Below, piece by piece: positions 25,112-37,533 of a DNA stretch of 64,000 bases. The notes below the pieces were generated by a model that was given only the letters and a program-made list of their open reading frames with translations, was not told the DNA's origin and made no database searches. Within the stretch, counting starts at the first letter, position 1; the number at the start of each line of letters is the position of its first letter. The position numbers were made by a program, and so were the translations under genes. Source of the stretch: Sarcocystis neurona (taxonomy: Eukaryota > Apicomplexa > Conoidasida > Eucoccidiorida > Sarcocystidae); contig KL647288.1 in NCBI GenBank assembly GCA_000727475.1, forward strand, positions 11,073,870-11,137,869, written 5' to 3'.

Positions 25112-27144
25112 GTTTTGGCTCTCGAGCGTACCAGAACTAAACCTTCATTCGGGACTGGACGTGCAGACGCCAGCGGCAAGTCAAAAAATGTGGAGCTTAC
25201 GTGCCGAAAAAGCGTAAGTCCCCGCTCGCTGAAGCACATGGGTGGCCGTCTCCATTGACCCAGACTTTTAAAAATCACTCCTATGGCAGAGGAGTGTAGC
25301 CTTCGAGCGAACAGTAGCGCACGCTGAGGAGGCGAAACTAGTTAACAAACGATATTTGTGCAAGAAACTGCTCCGTGCGCTACACACCGAGCAATGCAGT
25401 CACTGTGATAACGCAGCTTTTGAACCACTGTGTTGTAGCCAAATCGCTTCCCACTTCCCGTTGCCGATGGTAAACCGCTGAGTTCCAGTGTATGCAGGAC
25501 AGCTGGTGCATCACCAAAATTCATAACATTAATCCACACGATTGATTTTGCGCACTACGCACGCTGCAGGACTTCCATCCATTGTTTCTGAGCAAAGGGG
25601 TAACTCTCTATGCGGCCACGTCGATGGGCACACCGGTGCGTGCTCGAGTGACGCTCGCATTGCGACTAGCAGCAAAGTGATGATTCTTCCCCATCTGAGA
25701 CGCATGAAGACGGCAAATATTAACAGCACCGCTGACCGAAGAATTCCTCCTTTTTCTGAATATCCGTGCTCTACTGTGACACTGACCTGGTGTGCAGGCC
25801 GGCTCTCGAGAGGATGGCGCCGGGCCACGCGTCCCGTGCATCCAGCATGCGAACGCGTTGCTTGCTCAACTCTTCTCTTCATGCCCTGCGGAGCGATGAG
25901 GAAACTTTGCATTCACTGTCAGGCACCTGTGTGAGGATACTGGTTGATGTGCTGCTTCGAAAGAATTGGCATACCACTACTCTGTTTCAACGCATGTCAC
26001 ATGCTACGTAAACAGACAGGATATGTGAGCCGCCACCACAAGCCACTACGGCAGAAAGTGAAACGGCAGAACTTCATTGTCAATGTGTAAGGATTCTCAT
26101 CACCACGCCTCACGGAACCCTGCTATCACGAACGGGAGACGATTGCGAACGCTCATAAACCTCTAACGTCTATACTAATGCACGGGTGCGAAAAGAAACA
26201 ATTATTCAACAACACTTGCTTGCGCCTCGTGTATATAATAGAATAGCGCTGGAGTTGGCGTCGGGACGGACCGACTCTGTTGTGGCTTGACGTGTAGTAG
26301 GTAAACAACATTCTGTGCCCGTCCTTCAAGCGGGACTGCCAATTGCAAGAACGACTACTGCCTTGAGTCCGACAGCGTGGTCAATCCATAAAGACAAAGC
26401 AGAAACCAACACCAGCTTTGTCGACCAGCAGGTGTGCTGACACGGATGATGAAATTTACTGATGGAAGCGTCTAGACCGCTTAGCCTGCGAATACAGACC
26501 TTTTGCAGTGGATGACGCTTTCGTTGTGGACGACAAGACACACATATCTTGGACACCAGAGTGAGTTTACACTCAGCCCACGCGTTCGCGCTCTTCAGGA
26601 TCCTTGAGATAGTGATTTCACGAAGCTCAAGTACAAAGCGAGGGGCCGAACCTCACTGCACAGGGGAAGCGTCCTCACCAGGGAGCGGAGGTAAAACATG
26701 TAAAAAGAGGATGGGAAGACGCCTTTCCCTGGGACCCCCAAATTACCAAACCGCTTTGTTCTCCCACCCATTTAGGAGCAACTTGTTGCTTCGGAGTTCA
26801 TGAAAACGCCCACAGTGGCACTAAAGCCGTCGGCATCGTGTCTCCGGGTGACGTGCGTCCATTCTACGCCCTCCACTTCCGAACGTACACACTGGTAAGC
26901 CCAGATCGCGAACAGCCTTGATCGTTAGAATCATCTTCGGTTCCACGAGGGGATGTCTGAAGTCGCATTTGACAGTCGGCTTTTAGCCAACTTCACCTAC
27001 GGACACGTAATCCAAATCCACGTCAAAAGCAGCGGGTACGCCGACCTATGCTCAAGACAGTGACTTCGAAAATTGCTCAGGATAGCTGCCTTCCATACTG
27101 AGAAAATATTGCCATCGCCTGTACCTCCGTCTCTCTTTCCCTAG
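25112..27144. other. Possible 5' exons of the preceding minus-strand gene; otherwise nothing assigned
   Basis: Minus-strand frames at 25,539-25,342 (LELSGLPSATGSGKRFGY) and 25,912-25,529 (VTVEHGYSEKGGILR followed by the hydrophobic VLLIFAVFMRLRWGRIITLLLV) could be upstream exons, the second with a membrane span. From about 25,940 to 27,144 I see nothing supported. Confidence 0.25.
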
Positions 27145-28490
27145 GTACACCGTGCAGTGAGAATTAATCTTTTACCGCGCGCTGAGGAAGCTGTGCTATC
27201 TCTGACACCATTTATCAACCTCTCGAGGTATTCTTGGTGTATACTTACGTCCAGCCCCAAAAAGAGTGCCTACGCATCGGTGTGCGAGCAGAGGCGTGTG
27301 CATCTGTTTCCATGTATGAAGCTGGTTTGCAGGCGTTACATCGAAATCCTGCCAGCAAGACTTCACGACGCATGCACCAGTGCGCCAGGAGTCCCGCTCA
27401 CTCGCTCTCAAGCGTCGCGCCTGCGAAGACGAACAGAAGCCTGCAGTGGATCGTTCCAGTCACCTTCTGCCCGGAAAGCCTTGTGCAGCGAAGAAGTGCT
27501 ATGTAGAATCAGCGCTTACAGCGTGGGGCTGGGCATCCTGGTAGCACGTCTCGGAAGCGCGTCACGTGTGGACCACGTTACTTCGTCGAGGGCTGCAAAG
27601 CGGTGACCGCTCGGGGAAGTGCTTCTTTCTTGCAACTGTAAGCAGGCGCCTCCCCTCACGTGTATCACGGCCAACGCCGCGCCGCGACAAGGTCTGTGAG
27701 CGACTGCGTCTCCTCCCCATAGCATCGACCAGCCTATATGATCGAGAGTTACAGTGATAGCAATGGTCGGACTTGAGTCTTCTGTGTTCTATATGCGTGA
27801 CCGTCCCCGTCTGGTGGGAGAGTCAAACGTACCTGGGGCGTGTGTTGCGTCTCCTGCACAGCCTCAGCCTGCGCAGTAACGGCGCCTAACGACTCCGTAC
27901 GTACGGGCGTAAGCAAGCCGGATATGGATGCGCTCTGGCGCATGAGTTAGGGTAGTTGCGCGGAAAAGGTCGTAACCGATATTCAGAATTCAGGCGATGA
28001 AAGCCGTAGCCCGTCTTTCCTGCGCGCTTTTCCGACTCTTGCACAGCCCGTCAGCATGTGACTGAGGCGGAGCTACCTGGGGAAAGTGATTGAGCCATTT
28101 GCGGCGCGCTCAGTAGTAGAGATTGTAAGTGGAGATGTCTCTGGAGCCATGTTCTGTTGAGCCTTCGCCGCCGTGTCGGGGACCTCGTGCTACGTGTGGA
28201 AAACGACCCATAAGCCTCCACATTTCGGACGACAAAAACAATCGCGCTTCTCAGTCATCATAGACTTTCAACCCGGAGCCTTTGACGGATACAGGGGTAG
28301 CGGTGGGAGGCGAATGTTCAGTTCTTTTGTGCCGTCTAGACCTACGTACACCTTTCCCTTGGTAGCTTCTGAAGAAATGAAGAAGCTGACTCAGACCAAT
28401 TTTGCAAGGTGGCGTAACTCCACTTGCAAATACACCCAAGTTATACGGAGCTCCAGCTACCGCATCCCATGGGAGGGACCATCAGCGTGA
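27145..28490 (+). CDS. Unrecognised multi-exon gene
   Basis: Exon 27145-27227 follows a near-ideal acceptor (TCTCTCTTTCCCTAG) and reads RINLLPRAEEAVLSLTPF. It joins in phase (2) to 27333-27540 (YIEILPARLHDACTSAP ... CRISAYSVGLGIL, next bases GTAGCA). A later exon ends at 28124 with donor GTAAGTG (LGKVIEPFAARSVVEI). The final frame, open to a TGA at 28488-28490, includes VIIDFQPGAFDGYRG and EEMKKLTQTNFARW. The links after 27540 are not resolved, and the last exon's phase disagrees with the preceding donor. No known domain recognised. Confidence 0.35.
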
Positions 28491-29940
28491 GAAGGGAGAC
28501 ACGCTGCTGGTAATCAAGGCGACGGCGTGAGCAGCCCCTTTCACACACGTGAAATCAAGCCTCTTTTATGCGTGGTCGGGTTTTGAAGACGTCGGAAGTA
28601 TAATTAGCCTTTACGCTTTACCTAGATTTTCTAAAGCGTTTACCGCGCGCCTTTGCTGATCCACTCGCTCAACCCGAGAAACCTACTCACAGACAAACGG
28701 CTGTGAAGCATTGAGCTCCACGGAGGGTCAGTGCTAGGTGCTGTCTGCAAGCATGACGTGACCGGTAGTGTAGAGCAATCGATGCCATAGATTCGGCCCA
28801 GAAATCGAGATGCGACCAGGCCGACCACCCACTATCTACCACGTGTGCCGCGTCTGCATCGGCATTTGCATAGATGTGTACACACAAATCTGGACGTCTC
28901 CTTGTACAGGCCGACGGGCGTGAGCTATGTGTAGTTAGGCAGACCTGAACGACTGCACAGCTATATTACACCGTGACATATGCGCACAGATGTGTACAGA
29001 GGTAGCATGGTAGAGTTGTGCAATCCCGAGCAAGGCGCTGTCCACGTGTGAGACGAGGCACACGTATGTGATTGTCCGGCACATCAATTACAAATCCGTC
29101 CAGTGCAACAGCCAGTATTCGATCTACTCGGAATGTGGAAGAAGATCAGAAGTGCTGAAGTCGACAGCATTGTGGAGTCTGAAGAGCGGGACAACGGCAG
29201 CGCCGTCCACGATTGCGCCCACTCGAGTTTTGCAGAATGTTTACAGTGACAAAATGCGCGCGGTCATGGCAATGTTGGTAGTCGTGGGCTAGGGTGCACG
29301 GCAGAATACATTTTCGAAACCCCGTGATCGTCTATGACGGCGTAGGACATGGCACTGCTTTTAATGCGTCGTGGAAATGCGAGGAAGGGCACTTGAAACA
29401 AGGGCGTTTGTGTCCTTTCGTATTCTGTTTTCCTTGCACCGGGGGCCGGAGAAGACTACCTCAGTTTTCAGTTTGAAAACCGAGCACCTGCGGTTGGAAT
29501 AAAGAATATTAGAATTTACGTCCATTCGCGAGAAAGCCGCTTGTGCCGCAGACGTGCGTAAAATCCCGCAGAGACTGTTGGTTGTTGCGACCGAACGTCA
29601 CACATGACAACCGACGAGACTACAAGCTTTTCATACGAGGCACGCAGAAAGACATGAAGAAAGGTGCTCTTTACCAGAGAGCAGAGGCTGCAATCTTCCG
29701 CCCTGTACTCAGACACGAAGTTACCTTCAGGATGCGTACCCATACATGCATATACGCGTATGCGCAGACGAACACGCACACGGAATAACACACGTGCACA
29801 CGCGAGTATTCTCCAAACATATTCAGATTGGTGCAGGTCACTGCATAGATTTGGATTCGCTTTCATGAGAGACGAAAAGGTACAAGGACTCAAAACTTTG
29901 TTTTGCTTCATCTCCGTGTACCTCCTGCGCCTTGAGTCAC
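28491..29940. other. No secure gene; 3' flank of the ROPK gene on the minus strand
   Basis: A plus-strand frame near 29,142-29,247 (RSAEVDSIVESEERDNG) is acidic and may be an exon, but nothing joins to it. The rest should include the 3' untranslated region of the kinase gene. Confidence 0.25.
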
Positions 29941-30885
29941 TCACAGAAATCTTCTGGTATCTTCATATGGCTCATCTCCGCTAGGAAAAGGTACACCTTG
30001 GTTTAGTAACTCGATTTCGTTAAAGTTGATGCCGTTGAAAAAAGGGCTTTTGAGTACCTGCTTCATATTGTAACGTTCTGAAACGTCTTTAGCAGTCATC
30101 TTTTCTACCAGGCGCTGGAGGTGAGCTTTATGTGGAACGCGGGTGGCATGCTTTAAAAAAAGTTTAAAGCAGACGCCCAACGCGTATATGTCACTTTTTT
30201 CGTTAAAACGAACCCACTGTTTGTCTCTACGTACTTCAGGAGCTAAGTAGCCCTCGGAGTAGACGACGAGGTCCCTGTCAGAATCGACCCACATACTTTT
30301 GTCGAAGGTCCCTTCAAAATCGGCCAGCACCATGTGGCCGTCAAACCCTACAAAGAAGTTGAGAAGCTTTATGTCTCTGTGCAAAAAGCCTGCGTCATGT
30401 AGCAGTTTTACACTGTAAGCCATCTCCGCCAGCGCAGGTTGGACATTCACCGTATCTGCTTGCTTCTCAAGCATGATCTGAGCGTTTCCACGTAACCGAG
30501 GGAGAATGAGATACACTCTCTCTCCATTTTCTGCTCTATACGCTCCCAGTACGGGGAGAATAAATTTGCTCCGCGGTACCATGTTGATGTGCGCGTTGAT
30601 CTCGTTCAAAACGTCTTTTGCGTTGCGTCGCTTCCCCGCTGTCGTCGTCTTTATGGCAATCCCATGTAACTTCTCTTCCCGCCCGAGATGGAGGAATTTC
30701 GCGAGCTTTGGGGAGACGTCCTTCACAAGCATCACCAGCGGCCTGTTCCCCACTTCCGGCCACTTTTTGGGAAAATCCGTGAAATCTGCCTCTTTCAATA
30801 CAGGGAGACTACGCATGTATCTTGACCACGACCACGGGACTTTGCCTGGGATACACACATTCCCAAAAGTGGGATATCTGTTTAC
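29941..30885 (-). CDS. Rhoptry-type (ROPK family) protein kinase, kinase-domain exon
   Basis: Last exon of 314 residues, preceded by the acceptor CTCTCTTCTTCTAG at 30886, with stop TGA at 29941-29943. Motifs: AIK lysine (residue 79), alpha-C Glu in NEINAH (95), catalytic loop LHRDIKLLNFFV (Asp171, Asn176), DFE in place of DFG (Asp189), YLAPEV activation-segment end (215-217) and KSDIYALGVCFKLFL. The HRDxKxxNF loop, a glycine loop too degenerate to pick out and the short C-lobe fit the coccidian ROP kinases, which are secreted from rhoptries into the host cell or vacuole (family knowledge). The Lys, HRD Asp and DFx Asp are all present, so it is probably catalytically competent rather than a pseudokinase. 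The N-terminus (signal peptide, pro-region) must lie in upstream exons. Which ROP it matches is not determined. Confidence 0.9.
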   Translation of the reverse strand, partial: VNRYPTFGNVCIPGKVPWSWSRYMRSLPVLKEADFTDFPKKWPEVGNRPLVMLVKDVSPKLAKFLHLGREEKLHGIAIKTTTAGKRRNAKDVLNEINAHINMVPRSKFILPVLGAYRAENGERVYLILPRLRGNAQIMLEKQADTVNVQPALAEMAYSVKLLHDAGFLHRDIKLLNFFVGFDGHMVLADFEGTFDKSMWVDSDRDLVVYSEGYLAPEVRRDKQWVRFNEKSDIYALGVCFKLFLKHATRVPHKAHLQRLVEKMTAKDVSERYNMKQVLKSPFFNGINFNEIELLNQGVPFPSGDEPYEDTRRFL

Positions 30886-31924
30886 CTAGAAGAAGAGAGC
30901 GCTGACGCAGAAGAATTAGACGTGCGAAACTGAAAAAGCCTTGAAATCTCGCACTTCTGCAGCTGCCGCGCGCCTACACCAGAACCATGCAGGATAGTCG
31001 CCTGAGATCCAATCACGGCCGCGTGTGACACCTGATGTTCGCGTATCCATTCTTACAGGTCCACACGTCTTACCACAAACGGAGCGCAAGTCGGTGTAGG
31101 AAAGATACTTACGCACTGAACAGGAGGGAAAAATATCTAACTGAACAATCTGAGGGGAAAATATGAACGCCTACTGGCGTGCAGCATGCATACCGCAACT
31201 CGTGAGACATGTACACACCACACGTTCTGTGTGATCTGTGAAAGTTCATCCTGCGATCGTTGTGGTTACAGGTATAGGCACTACATGTACGAATTAATAC
31301 GCCATCGCGTGCGCACTACAGGTGCCTGGAGTATTAGCTTGAGTAGGCTGGACGCCACGGCTGCCGGGAAGCCGCAGACTATTCACCGTCAGTTAAACGG
31401 TTGACACCTCTGTGAAATGTAATTACACCCCGGTGTTGGCGCAGAGAGACCCTAGTATCATTTGACAGCTACTTGTGTAGGGCTGCAACATGACGCGTGA
31501 GAAAGATGGTAGTCGAATGGCTCTCGATGTATCGATGCGTGTGCCTCTGCACAAGTTGTGCACCTGCCGGAAGACACGCTGTCGTCTCATTCCCGCGAAA
31601 AAACTGCTTGGAAAGCGTCTACACGACAGGGAATCAATTACTCTATTTGGTGAACGGTACGCTAAACGCTCTCTCGCGCAGTGAAACACTAATGTTTAGG
31701 CGCAGCCTGATGCGTATAATGGTGAAGGTGTAGGGGATAGAATTGTATTGACCTGGGAAAGGGTTACAGCTCAGATGCAGCTTGCTTTGTATAACGACGT
31801 AGAAAATCGTGCTTATCTGTGCACTCGAACTTCTCATTCTCCTCAACTTACGACGGGCTTTCAAACTTAATCGCTTGTACGCCTGTTTCGGGCTTCCGTA
31901 AAGGTAAGTTGTAATACCGCTCAC

Positions 31925-32227
31925 CAACGCCACCACTAAAGCAGCTCCCGGGGCTCCACTCCTGCAAACGTGGACCGTATGAAACCCAGCCTCTGCATTT
32001 TCCGGAACCTCTGCCATACGCAAGCAGCGCATCGTGTAAGAATAAGCGGTAGTTCTCCAAAAGTGCACGAGAACTACTGACGCAGGCGCAAAGCGAACTG
32101 CCATAAACGTACACAACCAGGTAAATGCTGGACGTGCACGGTGTATAAGACATCGTGCCTTCTCTCTCGCTTCATGTATCTCCCAAGACTTTCTTCTGGG
32201 GACTGACAGAAAACGAAGACGCGTCAT
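31925..32227 (-). CDS. Candidate first exon of the ROPK gene (signal-bearing)
   Basis: An ATG at 32227 opens a frame of 101 codons up to a GTGAGC donor at 31924; the frame stays open further, to a second possible donor, GTAAGTT, at 31851. It starts basic (MTRLRFLSVPRRKSW), then has a hydrophobic stretch around an internal Met (MAVRFAPASVVLVHFW) that could act as a signal peptide. A middle exon candidate at about 31,595-31,455 (NETTACLPAGAQLVQRH) joins in phase 0 to the GTGAGC donor. If the frame instead runs to the GTAAGTT donor it adds YKRLSLKARRKLRR, which resembles the arginine-rich helices of some ROPs but would straddle the donor. Linkage to the kinase exon is inferred only from strand and distance. 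Confidence 0.3.
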
Positions 32228-33042
32228 GACGGCTTTCGTGCGACCAACTCGACTTCACTCGCCGACAGGCCCGCAGAATTCCTCTCAGTGCAGCACGTGT
32301 TGGCTTAGTACGTGTGGCGCGGCGAATGGCTGCATCTTTCAATAGCTACGTTCTAGAAAAGCTGCGAAGGCGCTTCCAGGAAATCTTTTGAATCTCAGGT
32401 GACCGCACTACTACTGAAATACGACCTACGCCAGTAAGAGCCGTGTAGAGGCGTAGAGGATGAGTTAGCCTGTTTTCTTCCTGCAGTTTTACCTATAGAT
32501 TCTCTATCAACTGTGTGAGGTGTGGTATTCGCCACCGACGTAATGGCCACCAACACGTACATACAGATTATCACATGCGTACGCAGCGCTGTCTGCACAA
32601 GCACGCGTGCTGAATACGCGGTTACGTGCATTAGGTCATATTTGGCTGTCATCTCGACCTCCTTTCCCGCAGTCTTTCCTCGCTACAGATCCAGCGGAAC
32701 ACTCTACAGTTTCCACGCGCGCTGTTGATCTGAGGTGATTGCTCAGGAGCCTCTCTGGGACTTCACACGTCCACTTCGGCCAGGCACAGGTCACGACGTC
32801 TCAGGTCAGACACCCTACATGTTTGTATACGAACAGCACATGTGCGCAGGTGCACGTACGTCTACGTGTCTGTACGTACTCACATTCTGTGATGACCGAA
32901 ATGATGCTACTCGTATACCTGTGCCTGCACGCTCCGGTTCACGTAGGCACATGCGATAACGGACCTACGCCTGTGTCTGTATCTCGGCGTCTACATGTAT
33001 GTTCACGTCGGTTTCTCTTTTTCGTACGCTTCCACGTGTGAC

Positions 33043-33504
33043 TCACTTGAGTAGTGCCGAAGTAAGCTTTCGTTCTTCGGCATGTCCTGAAGCTAGAATC
33101 AAGTGAGTTGAGGCGGATGGCTGTTGCTGGAGAACAGGAACTGTTTCAAAGGAGATAAACCTTTCCAGATCATTCTTAATGTTATCCGTCGTAAACTGTG
33201 CATTGAGTTCCGTATGCGCTGCCGTTTCTGCGGCAAATGCAAATATGTGGAGGGACCATTGTTCTGAACGTGTGCAGGTCTGATTTAGGAAGGCCCACTG
33301 AAGGGCCTCAAACCAGATGAGCACCGCGGCTGCTCCTCGGCTCCTCAGAGGAGAAACAGAAAGTGAAAGCAGCCCTGGAGCCGGCTTCCTGACGGTAGTA
33401 GGCCAGGTCATCGTGCGGGGCGGCTTGTACCTCAGTATGGCCGAATGCACCAACATTACTTGCACGAACGTTTCCTCTTCCTGAACGCGACGTACGAAGT
33501 TAAG
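33043..33504 (-). CDS. C-terminal exon of an unrecognised gene
   Basis: A 153-residue exon begins at 33504 after the acceptor TCTTCACGCAG and ends with a stop at 33043. Features: acidic start NFVRRVQEEETFVQV, a hydrophobic segment AAAVLIWFEALQWAF, then a polar, helix-prone tail (TELNAQFTTDNIKNDLERF). An ATG at 33650 in GCCATGG context (MARVYVADGHFLVF) is a possible first exon, but the join is unresolved. No family recognised. Confidence 0.35.
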   Translation of the reverse strand, partial: LNFVRRVQEEETFVQVMLVHSAILRYKPPRTMTWPTTVRKPAPGLLSLSVSPLRSRGAAAVLIWFEALQWAFLNQTCTRSEQWSLHIFAFAAETAAHTELNAQFTTDNIKNDLERFISFETVPVLQQQPSASTHLILASGHAEERKLTSALLK

Positions 33505-33787
33505 CTGCGTGAAGAATGAGCAACACAAAACAGAACAAGGCGGCGAGCTCTATAAGCAGCAGTCATTTTTCTACAATTTTCCTGTCGGGTGAGAGGACCG
33601 CTTAGAGGGAAAACCAAGAAGTGCCCGTCAGCCACATACACTCGTGCCATGGCTCTCGGTCACAAGGGCTACACTCTGGATGCCGACTGCAAGTGAAAAA
33701 ATCAAGAAGACGAATTTCTTCCTCGAGGATCAACAGGTTAACCTGTGCCCGCCCACACTCGCCCTAGCTAGCACAACGGACAGTTGA

Positions 33788-34105
33788 TCAGGGCGGTAGG
33801 AGCCAGCATCGCTGGTATTTCAGTATTTTCAACACTTGATACGCTTGTAGGTGACTAAGCCAACTCCTTGTAGGTAAAGTAAACCCCTGCCTATCCTGCA
33901 CGAAGACCGTGCACATACGTTCTTCTGCAAACGCCCTCTGCAGTAATTCCCATATACGAACAAGGGGTCCGTGCGGGGACGCTTCTCGAAGTGCGAGAAT
34001 TTTTTGTTTGGTGGTCTGACACGGACGCGAAGGGACCCAGACAGAGCCATCAAAACTAGTTATTTGCTCAGTGGAAACGCACACGTTGGCAACTTGGCAC
34101 GACAC
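33788..34105 (-). CDS. Possible C-terminal exon of an unrecognised gene
   Basis: Open frame with SFDGSVWVPSRPCQ, LREASPHGPLVRIWELLQRA and AEERMCTVFVQDRQG, ending in a stop at 33788. A possible acceptor (AATAACTAG) lies near 34,054. No domain recognised; the frame composition is protein-like but that alone is weak. Confidence 0.25.
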   Translation of the reverse strand: MSCQVANVCVSTEQITSFDGSVWVPSRPCQTTKQKILALREASPHGPLVRIWELLQRAFAEERMCTVFVQDRQGFTLPTRSWLSHLQAYQVLKILKYQRCWLLPP

Positions 34106-34990
34106 CGGCTTGCAGATGTCACCTACTGCCGGACGGCAGGGCGCCTGAGGGTTGCACCGTCAGCACCACGACGCACTGGTGGATAAACCAAGCTGCGTAC
34201 CACAGATACAGACACCACGTTTTGTGGCAGTTCTCTACTCGTACGCCCGCCTTTAGCTTCGTTGCCCCACTATTTTCCCTGACTTTTGGTAGTTTCCAAT
34301 CTGGTAATCGCTAAAATATCCACTGCTGACTCACCTTCTGGCACATCCGCCGACCAAAGTTTGTACACGCGCAGAAGAGGCGCGAGGGAAGGAAGGTGCA
34401 AGTTGCTGTGATCTTTCGCTGTTTCTTTGGCAAAGCAGTCCGCGATCCTTTTGAAAAGTAGGGGTTACGAGGCAAAGGAGTTTCAGACCGTTCGCCTAGT
34501 GCGAACAGTCCAGAACGCTTCTATGTACAACAGACAGGCTACCCTCGCTGAAGAAGTTGCGCCCTCTGTCAACGACGTAAGCTGCCAAGCCAGGACGTGA
34601 GGCCGGCCACGTGATGCAGATACGAGTAGAACTCAAGTCAAGCGGCTATATAGCAGGACAGCTGGAGGACTGTGTAAAACTGACACATTACCGTTGCGCG
34701 CTACATTCACACGTGTACAAACATGTTACGCAGTAGTACTTTCGAGGCAGTGCTGTGTACCAGCGCAAACGTTCGTTTGGGCATTTCGTTGCCAGCTCCA
34801 CATCAGGACTTCTCTCCAACAACTAGACCACTCGACGCCACCTGCCAACGGCGGGTGCTGCGCAGAAAAATGTGCTGCCGAGTCACTTACACCCAGACAC
34901 ATATTCTGCGTATGCAGCTCCCGGAGCGCCACGTCTAAACACGAACATGTGCTAGAGTCTGCACTCACACGTTTGTGCACGAGAAACGTA

Positions 34991-35334
34991 TCATAACTCC
35001 CCACACGAGAACAGCAGCGCGAAGGAGGAATCACTTCCCCATGCGTAGGTGGCTGCGCGCCTGTACGCTAATAAAATGCTAACACGCAGCGATTCGTTAT
35101 GACGTTCGGGCTCCTGATAATCACGGGGTCCGTCCACTTTGAGGTGGTTTATGCGGTGGATGCCCCGTTCCGAGAAGGCCGCCGGGGCGCACATGAGGAA
35201 AGCTGTTTCTTGAAGAAGCAGGTGTTGCATATCGGTCCCCTGCTGTGCACGTAAACTATGGGATGTGACTGTAGCAGATCTGCTATACGCGTTGTATTTG
35301 GAAAGCAGAACATCCGGTGGTCGGCCAATCACTG
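34991..35334 (-). CDS. Possible C-terminal exon of an unrecognised gene
   Basis: After the acceptor CGTACAACAG the frame reads IGRPPDVLLSKYNAYSR, LLLQETAFLMCAPAAF, HLKVDGPRDYQEPERHNE and stops at 34991. It lacks a start codon, so at least one upstream exon is needed. No family recognised. Confidence 0.25.
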
Positions 35335-35455
35335 TTGTACGGTACTCGAGGAGATGGCAATATTTGCAGACCTCACCGGGAAACGTGACACATTAGCGGG
35401 TCAGTCTCGATGGAGCGCAACAATCGGTCCGGGGAGAGAACTGTACGACTGGTAA

Positions 35456-37530
35456 GTACAGCCGTAAGTACTTGTATAGCACCTGCACATGTATCTCTCT
35501 CATGAACCCACCAAACAGCTGAAAGTTTGCTGTACACTTGTGCTGTGTGCTGCGTGCGCCACCCTGCGTCAGGTCGTATAGCTCGTGCCGCATCCCACGG
35601 AACCTGCAGTGCGATGCATACAGATGCATTCGCAGGTTGGGGTACACACACATTGGATTCGTTGCCCTACGCACGTAGTCGAGAGAATTTCCTAAATTGT
35701 AGACACACTCCGCCCACCTACGTCTTCACTTCTTGCACGTTTCAGAATCGAAATATGTTACAGCTGCTTGCGCCGTTGAAAAAAAGAAGCGAGAGAGGAC
35801 ATTGGCTTGCTGCAACAGGCCAACCGGCCACCTGGGTGAAGAGGGGATATTATGGACCACGAGAAGAAATACCCAGCCACTTTTTCGGTGCTAAGGTTCA
35901 AAAAACAAGAACAGATACGTATAAAGAGCAACATCAAATGTCAGCAAGGCACCACCTGGAGAGGGGAATATTTCATGAGGCGTTGCTGGCCCATTACATG
36001 GCCACACCGCTGTACACCCCATGAAAATTGACGCACTGTAAAGAATGTACGTGCGTATATAGCTACGCGCTGGTAACGCGTACCAGAAAGCTGCGGCCTC
36101 TGTCCGGCATCGCGTACAGAGTTTCTTCTTGCACACTTCAGATCCGGAGGTAATGGGTCTCGCCAGTGTGCAGGTAGGAAAGTATTTGGCAGCAACCGTA
36201 GAGGAATGCGATTTGAACCAGCAGCTCTGCATCCTGTGAGGAGTCCTATCTGTTGCGTCCAAGCGCAGTACACTTGCTCTGGTGGTCATGAATCAGCTGA
36301 CCCTCCAGCCGACTATGATGGCGTCAACGCCTCGAGGGCACTAGCCTGCTCTCGCCGGTTTACATTTGGACCAGACTCTGCGCCGGCAGGCTTGAAGAGA
36401 GTGCTCTCTCAAGTGGCGTTTTCTTTTCATGCAACGGAGACGGTATTTTGAAGGCGAACTAGGCACCGGCGGAATTGAAGTCCCACAAGTCAATGCGTCT
36501 GCGCGGTAGTCCGCCCCGTGGTGTGTTGCAACGGCGCCCTTTGTCGCTGTCAAGGCTTGAACGACACCTGTAATCGAGAAGGCGTTAGAGAGTACGAATC
36601 GTGAGAAGTAACGTTTGCAGCAACAGAGCGTAACCGGATAGAGGAAAAGCCGCCGCCGGTCTACGAATGCAAATTGTGAACGGCGACCCCCAGAAATTGC
36701 CCTACCACCCCAGCGCAAGACGGCAGGGGCACCGCGGCGACTCCCACCCCTCCGGCTCCTTCGCGGTCGCCGCCGGGTATTTGCGTGCGTGCTGCCGCAG
36801 GATTGCAGGGAGAATAATGCATGTGCGGAGAGGGAGGTGAAGAGGAAAGTCAGTGTCCGCCACGAAAAGGAAGAATTCTTCTTTTGAAGTGCTCGAGGGT
36901 TGCGGTCTCCCATAATCGGTGAGCACACTCACGCTCTCGGCAGGAATAACCGCCAGATCAACAAGCAGGTGAGCGAGCCCGCTGCTCATGAGTTTGTCCG
37001 AGGAGGCGTCTTACTGAGTACGGCAGTCTGAAAGAACGCTGGAGCATTGTGACTGTGAGGGCAAGCGCACTACGAAGTCACCTCCTGCATGTGAATAGGG
37101 CATTTCTATGTATACACAGCAGTTGGACACCACAGCGCCCGCTGACAATAGGGGTGGGCTTTGCAAGGGAGGATTTCTTCTAAAGTGTTCACAGGAGCAA
37201 GCAAATGCACCACGTAAACTTCAGCGTCATGCTGTGACGTCCAGCACAGCAGTGCACTGCGCCTACAGGAGCAATAAAGGCGAAGAAGCAGTACAGCACT
37301 AAAATCCACTCGAGTGCACCGGTTTAAGAGAAGGAACACTGCAGAAAAGGAACTAGCTTTCACTTTCGTGACGGAGTGAAGCAACGCTTGCAGAATCCTG
37401 TGCTCTCGCAGCTGGCCTCCACCTGTGTAAGCTCGGGGGCTCACACTGCTGGTTGGGGGCACGGCGACGGTCTACTGCCATACAAGGGCACCAGTCTCTT
37501 GTGTAAGGCGTTGCAGCTGCGGCGTGCGCT
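35456..37530. other. No secure gene; one minus-strand ATG ORF
   Basis: An ATG at 36989 (minus) starts MSSGLAHLLVDLAVIPAE, continues SVLTDYGRPQPSSTSKEE and stays open to 36702. Overlapping it is another minus frame with an RGG/RRR-rich block (RRSRRGGSRRG). Only one can be coding. The rest shows no supported exon. Confidence 0.2.
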
Positions 37531-37533
37531 GGA

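Noticed and set aside
34990..35100. Apparent 16-nt intron (GTTAGC...TTAG) in the minus-strand frame
   Set aside because: The unspliced frame is open to a stop and simpler, and 16 nt is below any credible intron size for this group.
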